From: Phytoseiulus persimilis | Lineage: Eukaryota; Arthropoda; Arachnida; Mesostigmata; Phytoseiidae | Direction of reading: 5' to 3' | Length of the DNA stretch: 64,000 bases | Assembly: GCA_037576195.1 (NCBI GenBank) | Contig: CM075101.1 | Span: forward strand, 21,266,001 to 21,330,000 | Part shown: one piece after another, positions 55,573 to 64,000 of the stretch | Position numbering within the stretch: the first letter of the stretch is position 1 | How the letters are laid out: every line of letters begins with the position of its first letter | Program-made: the position numbers and the translations under genes | Notes under the pieces: generated by a model | What the model was told of the DNA's origin: nothing | What the model saw: only the letters and a program-made list of their open reading frames with translations | Databases searched by the model: none

Positions 55573-58500
55573 ATGGATGGTCTGGAAAACATCGAACTTA
55601 TGACAAAAAGTTCTACTGAGGGAAAACGAAAAAGACGGTATTCCTACGTGAGTAACAATCCCAAAGGATGTAACCATCGAATGGTGAAGTGGCCAGATGA
55701 ATCGTCTCTCAATATACCTCTCATCGACGGGATCCTGAGTTTCGCGTTACGAATCGTTGCGATGACAGGGAACGGATTTGGGCCCGAATAGATAATTGAT
55801 GTTTCCTGGTGTCGCTAGAAAATTCCCCCGACAAGTTTGGTTTCTCAGCGGTTCGTTATTCTCAGACGTGGTCCAGCAATAGACCCCCGAAAACGAGGGG
55901 AGGCTGTCAACATCGAAAAGAGGGAGTCTTGGTCCGGATACTATGACAAAGGGCCTATTTTCAAGGTAGGGGAATCCCTCGGGTGGCAACTAACTAGCTC
56001 CACTAATTTCGGGGAGTTCTTGCTTGACTCATTAATATTCGCGAATTTGTCTGGTTGACTTGCTCCAGATAGCGTCGGTCGTTCACAGCTTGGCGCCCAT
56101 TGTGGGTACGCACCGTTGCTATACATTGAGGAGCGAGGAACGCTTAGAGCCTACGACAGATACTTCTTTCAGTTTGGCGAACGAGGATCGGGGCTCAGGA
56201 CCCGCACTGGCAAAGTGCAAAACTTCGATGAGATTCAACAGAGGTGTAAGGAATCGGGAGAAATCTTCGAAGATCCCGAGTTCCTTTGTTCGGACGAAGC
56301 GGTTTTCGGGAACTCACCTCCGAAACACAGGGTGCAATGGCTGCGACCATCGGTAAGACTTGGGTTCTGACTTCAGAAAGTGGAAGATATGAGCAACGCA
56401 GTCTCGGGATGTTTCATGATGTTTCAGGAGATGTGCTCAAACCCGTGCATGTTTGTCAATGGAGCATCCCGGTTCGATGTCGTTCAAGGAAGCGTCGGTA
56501 TGTATATTACTGCTGGTGATTTGTTCGTTCCTTGGGCGTGTGTGTGGGCGATCTCAAGAAGTCATGCGTTGCGACTGAATTCTTCTGATATCGATCTGGT
56601 CGAAAGCCTTGTTCTCTCAGAAGCCCGATAATTCCGCTGTTTCGGAATGTTCCGTTCTGACTATTCGCTCGTGTGATTTCAGGGAACTGCTGGATGGTGG
56701 CTGCGCTCGCCAACTTGACGTTAAATGACGAGCTCTTCTACCGCGTTGTTCCCAACGATCAGAATTTCGATGGGAAATACACGGGTTCGTTGCATGCAGC
56801 CGCGATAGCTCTGCTCGACGACAATGATAGTCCAGGTCGGCTTGAGTCCTCTATCAGATGAGTCCTTCCAATTGGTTTCCTCATGCTTCCAGGAGCGTTC
56901 CACTTCCGCATTTGGAAAGCCAATCGATGGATCGATGTCGTTGTGGATGATCGACTCCCGACAAGAGGAGGAGAGCTCCTCTACATGAAGAGCCGCAGTG
57001 GGAATGAGTTCTGGAGTGCACTTCTGGAAAAGGCTTATGCCAAAATTCACGGAAGCTACGAGGCGCTGTCTGGCGGATCCGCTTGTGAAGCCATGGAGGA
57101 TTTCACAGGTCACTGGCCCTGCATGTTCATTCCGTAGCAACGGCAGTCGTACGATCTTTACGAATATAAGTCGTTTGAGCCTGAAGAAACATTTCGTTCC
57201 TAACCAATGAAGGTTGGCCTTCCAAACCAAGGATAGATAGAAACGTTATTGTCACTCGCTCAATCCACACCTCTGTCCCCGTTTGCGGAAATCGTTCTGC
57301 CGGTCCGAATGCGAAGGTTATCGCATTCGGCAAAACTCGGCGCCCGTTCTCGTGTTGAGCGAGGAACCTTGCTCCTCTTTCGGCGCTCAGCCTCGCGAGT
57401 GCTGTGACTAATTCAGGTTGATTAAATTTGGATGACAGGTGGAGTAACTGAACAATATGACATGCGTCAACCACCGAAGAACATTTTCCTCCTCATGCTC
57501 AAGGCCTATGAGCGAAACTCGATGATGTCCTGCTCCATCACTCCGGGAGAGACGATGGAAGAACGCTTGAGCAATGGACTCGTCGCAGGTCATGCCTATT
57601 CCATCACTTCTGTGAAATTGGTCTACATCGAAAGACTGAACGGTGAGTTTCAGGGAGACACATCGAGAGATAGCTGGTGCCAACTTCTGGGACGGTACGA
57701 GGTGACTTAATATCAACGAACGATCTGCAGGCAAAATGCCCTTGGTCAGAATTCGGAATCCTTGGGGCGAGCACGAATGGAACGGCTCGTGGTCCGATGG
57801 CTCGAAAGAATGGAGCCTGGTGGATGAATCTCAACGTGAAAGCCTCGGCTTGACATTTGACACCGATGGAGAATTCTGGTGAGCTATCAATGAGTCGATG
57901 TTTCCTTCCGGCTTCGATCGGCTACTTATCCTCGATTCACTGACCCCAGGATGTCGATGCGAGATTTCGAGCGTAACTTCCACTACTTGGAAATTTGCAA
58001 TTTGGGACCCGACGCCCTCACGGAAGAGATGTTAACGGACTCGTCGACCAAAAAGTGGGAAGTGGCGGTTTACGAGGGATCCTGGGTGGCTGGTGCCACG
58101 GCAGGCGGTTGCAGGAATTATCTCGGTTAGTGACAGAGAGATTCCACCCTCTTCCGTATCTTCGGTCAGCTCTGGGCCGGAACGATGCCGACCGCATCCA
58201 CGAAGGAAACTTTGCGAGATCGTTCCAATGTTTCCAGATACTCATTGGGTGAATCCGCAGTATTTTATCACGTTGGAAGACCCCGACGAAGAAGATGACG
58301 ACGATGAGTGCACCATAATCGTGGCTCTGATGCAGAAAAACCGTCGGGCAATGCGCACGCTGGGCGGCGGCCTATTCCTCACCATAGGATTCGCGATTTA
58401 TCGAGTGCGTCAGCCGACACGAGAAATCATTTCCCAAGCCGCGTCTCAGCGGATCCGTCGCTGACCGATGTTGTTGTCTCTTCGAGCACAGGTGAACGAT

Positions 58501-60356
58501 CCTGACAGCGTGGAGAAGCCGATGGGATTGAGCTTCTTCAAGTACACGCAGTCCTCCGGACGATCGCACACGTTCATCAATTCACGTGAAGTCACCACAC
58601 GTTTCAAGTTCCCTCCCGGAACCTATTGTATCGTCCCGTCAACGTTCGAGCCCAATCAAACGGGGGATTTCCTCCTGAGGGTTTTCACCGAGAAGAAGGT
58701 TGGGATGAGTAGATTACTTCGGTCGGTCTCTGGGAGAGTTCTGAGTTTGCTGGCCTCTGGGAATTACGATCTCTCTATCCTCTCTGCCAGAACACCCTTC
58801 GGGAGCATGACAGCAGGCCAGCGATAATTGCTCCCGAGCCCGAAGTTGCCGCACCAGAAGAAGATCCTGATTCGGACAAAGCTCGTCAGCTGCAGGCCTT
58901 GTTCGCGAAAATTGCCGGGGACGACCTCGAAGTCAACTGCTATGAGCTGCAGAAGATCCTCACTGTCGTCTTCCAGAAAGGTATCCGACAGCATAGCTCA
59001 CCGATTCGACCCCCGCGCCTCGATGAAGACGCGATGACCGTATTAAACTCATCATTGGACCCGAGTTCCCCCAATTCGAAATCAATCCTCGTGGACAGTA
59101 GTGGGAACTCCAGAGCCCCTTCTTTTCCTGCATGCAAATCCGTCACGATCCTCTTTTTACAGATTTCCCTAATCGAGACGAAGCCGGACCCTTCAGCGGT
59201 AATTTCCAAAACCTTGTCAGAAACTCACTGTAGACACTAATTTTGACTTCCGTGGGAATCCCGATACGTGCCGATCTTGCGATACATGTGTTCGGCGATT
59301 CCAATCAGCATGAACTTCTGAACTGACTTTGGATTGCGTCGGAGGAGCAAATGTCGCTCTGTGCTCAATTGTATCCCAGCAACAAAGCGCATCATCGAAT
59401 CCCGCGAATCGCAATCTCTCTTTTCGCGAGGAGACGATTTTTCCTGCACATTGTTCGCGGCGTTCGTTGAATCGAACAGCTCTGCTTGAGCGTAACTCGA
59501 GTAACCGCATCCGTGATGCCTGATGCTCGTGCACTCGTTCTGCCTGCGGTTTGGCTTACTTCCTCCACGACTCGGTGGCACAGATTTCTCGGGCACCAAA
59601 GCCCACTGTGGCTCTGAGCCTCCCCTCTCACTGACCTACCTTCTCGAGGAATGGAACTCGGAGAATTTATCAAAATCACCTGTCCCATAAATTCCAGAAC
59701 TTCAAGGAAGCAAGTTTTCGTTGGACGTTTGCCGCAGCATGATCGCATTGATGGACTCCAACCATTCCGGCAAGCTCGGTCTCGAAGATTTCCGAGCTTT
59801 GTGGATTATGATCAGGACCTGGAGAGTGAGTGTCGAGGCTAGTTTATTTTTTCCAGGTCACTATAACATAGAGGCACTGCTCAACAGAACCAATCTCCTT
59901 CGTTCCAGAATACATTCAAGATGTACGACACGGACGAGGACGGTGCCTTGGACACGATGGAACTCCGACAGGCACTGCACTCGGCCGGTTATACGATCAA
60001 CAATCATATTCTCTCATTCCTGGTCCTGCGTTATGGCCATGACGGCTTCATCAATTTCGATGACTTTATCGGGTGTGCCGTCAAACTGCGTTGCATGATC
60101 GGTGGGTACCCGCTTCCCAGTGATGATTCCGCACCTCGACACTCGAACGCTCTATATTGAGAGATTTTTCATTACAGAAATCTTCAAGGAAAAAGATGCT
60201 CGCCGTATGGGATCGGCAGTCTTCACGATCGACGAGGTGAGTTCCCAGAATCGCGTCTTCAAACGTGGCTTCGTGCGACTTTTTTTAGAGCTCGGGCGAT
60301 CAACGGACTGTTCCCTTACAAATTTCCAGTGGCTCCGACGGACCATGTACTGTTAA
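55573..60356 (+). CDS. Calpain (calcium-activated cysteine protease)
   Basis: Cytosolic papain-fold protease with a C-terminal penta-EF-hand domain. Exons are 55573-55647, 56089-56352, 56428-56497, 56683-56835, 56893-57108, 57439-57642, 57731-57878, 57950-58125, 58238-58404, 58492-58698, 58791-58980, 59698-59825, 59909-60101, 60178-60236 and 60330-60356. Together they give 2277 bases, 758 residues, with all phases matching. The catalytic triad is complete: Cys139 in Gly-Asn-Cys-Trp, His310 in Gly-Leu-Val-Ala-Gly-His-Ala-Tyr and Asn337 in Arg-Ile-Arg-Asn-Pro-Trp-Gly. The usual Gly-Asp-Cys-Trp is Gly-Asn-Cys-Trp here. The C2-like domain carries an acidic loop ([11 protein letters not shown]). 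EF-hands include Asp-Ser-Asn-His-Ser-Gly-Lys and Asp-Thr-Asp-Glu-Asp-Gly-Ala. It ends Trp-Leu-Arg-Arg-Thr-Met-Tyr-Cys. The first exon and the start of exon 2 are the weakest calls. Confidence 0.9.
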
Positions 60357-60711
60357 GGGAGGTTAAGAGGATGCTTCTGTCCTCGATCAGAAGGTCAGGA
60401 GGATTCTGCACCGTTCTCCTCTGTCTTCTCGAGCTGATGAAATCATCCTGTGGATGATCCTGGACAGCCCCCGGATCGTCCTACCGAATGTTCAAGTGCC
60501 GAATCAAGCGTGTGCCCAAAAGCGTCGAGAAGCGTTCCATGAAAACCGGGTTGAAAATTCGAAACATATGCATCAATGCTTCCTGGACGCTTCGATCCCG
60601 CTTTCCATAACAGAATATCTAACAGATCACTATTTATCAATGAAGACCCCGGCCACGTTTCCGTACGACCGCCCTGTCGGGAATCTCAGAGTGGACTTCG
60701 CTAACGCCAGA

Positions 60712-60717
60712 AATAAA
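60712..60717 (+). terminator. Poly(A) signal for calpain
   Basis: AATAAA about 355 bases after the calpain stop codon, making 60357-60735 its probable 3' UTR. Confidence 0.6.
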
Positions 60718-60735
60718 TCTCGCATATGAAAGTTT

Positions 60736-61621
60736 AATGCTTACAATCGTGTTTTCGATCGAATGGAGTCTCTCTTCCACTGGGCGGATGGACCACAAGC
60801 AAAAGAGAAGGGGAAAAAAAAGAAGAAGAGAGAGACCCGATCCTCATTTCAGTACAGTCGACCACGCTCATGAGAAATACGCTTGGAGGACGAAAACCGC
60901 TCATAAGAACCACTCCGATTCCCCTTTTCAGCTCCCTTAGATCCCGCTGGGAAAACCCGCTTATTAGAGACTCGTTTATACGAGAGACTCGGTTTCAAGG
61001 AACACTTCTCGTACTCCTATCCCCTACCATTGGCCCGTGCAAGAAACCTCGCGTAAAAGAGACCGACAGCTATGGACAGATTGATGGGCCAACAAGGGCG
61101 AATTTGAAGACCTCACCATTTGCGAACGTATCTGTTCTGCAGGTGTGAAGCTGGAGGACGGGCGGGCAATGAGGAGGGTCGACACACCAGAAAGCCCAAT
61201 CTGATTCGAGTTGCAGCTCCAGGGCTCCCAAATATAGTCCCACATTCGAGCGTCACTATCCTTCAAGTTGATGTACGCGGAAAATCCGGGTCGGGACCGT
61301 TATGAGTGCCCGGTAGCCGTTGGAGCTCCATATTGATCCATAACGGTGAAGCAGCAACGCTCGGCAACGGCTCAGCCCTGATGTCCTCGCGAAAGACTCT
61401 CAACCATATTGACGAGACAAAGTTGCTGAACTTAAAAAAAAGACACAATCCGGATGTAGCGGCTCAGAAGTTCGGAGTGGGAGGGTCACCGGTCTCCAAG
61501 TGTAAGCAATCCGAAACAAGTCGCAGGAGACTCCCATAAGGGGACAACGAGTTACACCGGAGGAGAAACCGCGTTAGTAGGAACGAACATGTTCACGTTG
61601 CAGTTTCGACTCGGTTCCAGC
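60736..61621. other. No gene seen
   Basis: Purine-rich low-complexity patch at about 60.80-60.84 kb. Nothing else is recognised. Confidence 0.45.
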
Positions 61622-61974
61622 CAGGGGCGTGCCAGGGGGGCTGTACAGGGAGAGAGAGGGAGGGAGAGAGATCGAGACCCCTGTGAGATACCATTAGTTG
61701 GGTAATCAGGAGAAACACGGAAAAAAAAGCCTCCATCCGGTACTCGTTGAGACGTTCCCGCATTCGACGCGAGCTGACGGATCAGAACTGGGAGGAGGCG
61801 TGTGAATATGAAGCGAGACACTGATGGGAACGCGTGTCACTCCTGGTCGTTGTGCGCCAGCATGTCCTTCATCCCGATGCTCTTCCATCGAACAAGTTTT
61901 CGAGCGCTGTTAAAATCTCTCACTCGGACGTGGATCTTTTTTGGCAGCCTCCCTTCCCCCTGGGCACGCCACTG
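61622..61974. mobile_element. MITE-like element with CAGGGGCGTGCC ends
   Basis: The left end CAGGGGCGTGCCAGGGGGG and right end CCCCCTGGGCACGCCACTG are inverted repeats with a few differences. CAGTGGCGT(A/G)CCAGGGGG ends are typical of a class of hAT-like non-autonomous elements. The roughly 353-bp interior has GA-rich and T-rich patches and no coding capacity. The flanking 8-mers do not match, so the target duplication is lost or the borders are slightly off. Confidence 0.5.
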
Positions 61975-62732
61975 CGCAGATGCGTGCCTAGGATGTTCCC
62001 ATCTTCGGTGGATTGTTGAAAGATGAAGCTGAGCAGTTGGCTTCGTAGCGGAGACTTCGATGCCCCAACGGGGACTGACCTTTTGAGCCCGAAGACATTT
62101 GGGTTACCAAGAGCATTAAAAGTTATTAAGAATTGAAGTTATTGCAATGCGGCCCCGGAAGGCATGGCCAATAGTCAATTCGCAGCCTTCGATGAAATCA
62201 ATGACGACGCTGAATGTTTCAGAATGCCGAGTGATTGGAAGGTCCGTGAAGCAGTCACTCGGAGAACATGATTCAGGACGGAATCCTCAAGATGCGTGTT
62301 CGGAGTAGCATAGCGCATCTACCTGCTAGAAGTCAGGACCCCGATCCCGGAATATAACAGAACCGAGGATCTGAGAGGAAAGCCGCGCATGGTAGACTTT
62401 TTCGCTTTCCCGAGCTCCCTATCATAAGCGTGGTAAACTGTACTGAGTTTGCACACTCGGATGCGCTCAACGGATATGTGCGTACAGTTCATCTCTCAAG
62501 GCTCTCCCGCATGAATCGCGGACTTCTGCGTTATTATTCCTGATTGGCAATTTATGCCGTTCCTGCGAGCATACGGAAGGTTTGAGCGTTTCTTCTGCTT
62601 GATCCGATGATGGTTCAAAGACTTCTGGTTGGAGAATTCGATATCTTCAACTCCCCGTTTGCAACCCTTCATGCGTCATTATTCAACATCATCTGTTCCC
62701 GATCGACGAGTCAGCCGATGGGCGAAATCGCC
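61975..62732. other. No gene seen
   Basis: Intergenic sequence without recognisable genes or repeats. Confidence 0.45.
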
Positions 62733-63047
62733 CTGGAGGGGTGATTCCGAGACCAATCTGAGCATTACTTCACAACTCTGGAGGGGTGATTCCGAGACCA
62801 ATCTGAGCATTACTTCCCAACTCTGGAGGGGTGATTCCAAGACCAATCTGAGCATTACTTCACAACTCTGGAGGGGTGATTCCAAGACCAATCTGAGCAT
62901 TACTTCACAACTCTGGAGGGGTGATTCCGAGACCAATCTGAGCATTACTTCCCAACTCTGGAGGGGTGATTCCGAGACCAATCTGAGCATTACTTTCCAA
63001 CTCCGGAGGGGTGATTCCGGGGTCAATCTGACCATATTTTTCAAAAT
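62733..63047. repeat. 45-bp minisatellite, seven copies
   Basis: The unit starts CTGGAGGGGTGATTCCGAGA and has a 45-base period at 62733, 62778, 62823, 62868, 62913, 62958 and 63003. Copies differ by one to a few bases; the last copy is the most diverged. Because 45 is a multiple of three, one frame stays open on each strand through the array (RGDSETNLSITSQLW on plus), but no flanking gene structure supports translation. Confidence 0.93.
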
Positions 63048-64000
63048 CAGAATGCTGACCCAATGAAGGGAGAGAAAAGTGCCTCGATGGCAGGGAGCAC
63101 CGTCCAACCGCGCGCAGCGCGGCCGACTCCAGTCGGCCAAAGGCCGGCTGGTAGAAGAATAACTTCGTTCGCTGCTGCCCACTTCCGATCAAAATGGATC
63201 CATAGCTCGAGAGGTTGAGCTGCAAGGCTGCCACCAACGGGCTACAGAAACGCGGGCGATAACCAGAACAACAGAAGGGGATTCGGTGTTTGCCATACGA
63301 CGATTTCCTCACGGAACACCATTAAATGTGCGCGGGTCTTGCGGATCCGGATCCGCTGATCTGGATCCGCTGGAGGGCCTAGTTCGGGCTCGGATATCAT
63401 AAACACTAGAGAGGGCGTAAGCTTCAGCACAGGAAGGGCTGAGAGAGAAGATGCTGTGGGATAACTTAACTTAAGTTGGGCTCAAGGGAGCGATCGCTCC
63501 ATCGTCTGAACGATCCCGTCAGACTCTGAAGATGCGGCCCGATTGTCTATTCAACTGACGTGAGAGATGAGACCACGCTCGGTTCCGGATCTCAAAAACT
63601 CGGATTCTTCGCGAGTAACGACCGGGAAATGAGGCTGACGTTGGTTCGGGAATAACTGGCACCCGATCAGAAACAGGCAGACGACGGCAGTCGGTGTCAA
63701 TCGATCGATTCGGCAGAAGAGGACGGCTAAAAATGGAACACTACGGTTTTCCCAAGTTCGTCGGATCATGGGAGCTTCCGCTCCGGAAAGCGGCCAACCG
63801 AGCCTACCGCGTGACAAGAGACGCTGGCGAGGGGCACATGCGGTATCGAGTGGCCATACAGGAGGCAGAGGGAAACGGTTAAGGAGAAGCTATAGAGCAG
63901 GGAGCTAAAAACCTGAACTCGCCAAGGCATGAGAGAAGCGAACGCTTCTGGGGAATCCTGTATCGAGACAAGGGAGCAGAACGCGGAGCAGGTATCCTGG
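63048..64000. other. No gene seen
   Basis: A short GGATCCGGATCCGCTG-type repeat lies near 63.34-63.37 kb. A 50-codon plus frame with ATG at 63733 is protein-like but unsupported. Confidence 0.4.

Noticed and set aside
62733-63047. CRISPR array
   Set aside because: Units are contiguous 45-bp tandem copies without unique spacers, in a eukaryotic genome.

Overview
This window is eukaryotic nuclear DNA, most likely from a chelicerate, probably a mesostigmatid mite. Support for this comes from two chelicerate-style R&R cuticle proteins, compact genes with many introns of about 80-120 bases, GC near one half by eye, few transposon remains and several AATAAA poly(A) signals. The species is inference. 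No CRISPR array, rRNA gene, convincing tRNA gene or prokaryotic operon was seen.

Layout. Bases 1-22,000 are gene-poor. They hold a few unidentified exon-like reading frames (6.96-7.40, 7.59-8.17, 13.58-14.26 and 15.9 kb), a hAT-type MITE (19.54-19.77 kb), a LINE 3' fragment (about 19.99-20.37 kb) and a decayed copy (16.2-16.6 kb) of the tail exon of the next gene. From 22.06 to 24.85 kb on the minus strand lies a seven-exon DNase II gene with a roughly 300-residue Gly/Ser/Tyr/RG-rich C-terminal extension. A seven-exon heat-shock-factor-type regulator follows (27.9-30.3 kb, minus).

From 34 kb on, genes are denser: a VMA21-like V-ATPase assembly factor, a seven-exon GT49 (LARGE/B4GAT1-type) glycosyltransferase, a myosin regulatory light chain (minus), an unidentified Ser-rich/acidic protein gene, a second myosin regulatory light chain (plus), a small AT-hook-like nuclear protein, two tandem intronless cuticle protein genes, unidentified minus-strand genes at 49.2-50.8 kb, a secreted Pro/His-rich protein and a 15-exon calpain (55.57-60.36 kb, with a possible alternative first exon at 53.08 kb). 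The last 3.6 kb holds a second MITE-like element and a 45-bp minisatellite.

How they fit. These are mostly independent housekeeping and structural genes. The two myosin light chains are divergent paralogs with identical intron positions. The cuticle genes are a tandem pair. Two palindromic AATAAA/TTTATT sites lie between convergent genes and look like shared bidirectional poly(A) signals. All exon chains were joined by hand from GT/AG sites, frame continuity and family similarity. Exon phases add up exactly for the DNase II, HSF, GT49, calpain and both myosin chains, apart from unresolved 5' ends.

The most unusual item is the DNase II gene. It combines a lysosomal-nuclease fold, Asn where the family has the second catalytic His, and a nucleic-acid-binding-like RG tail. 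The intron before the tail is itself open in frame, so a tail-less isoform is possible.
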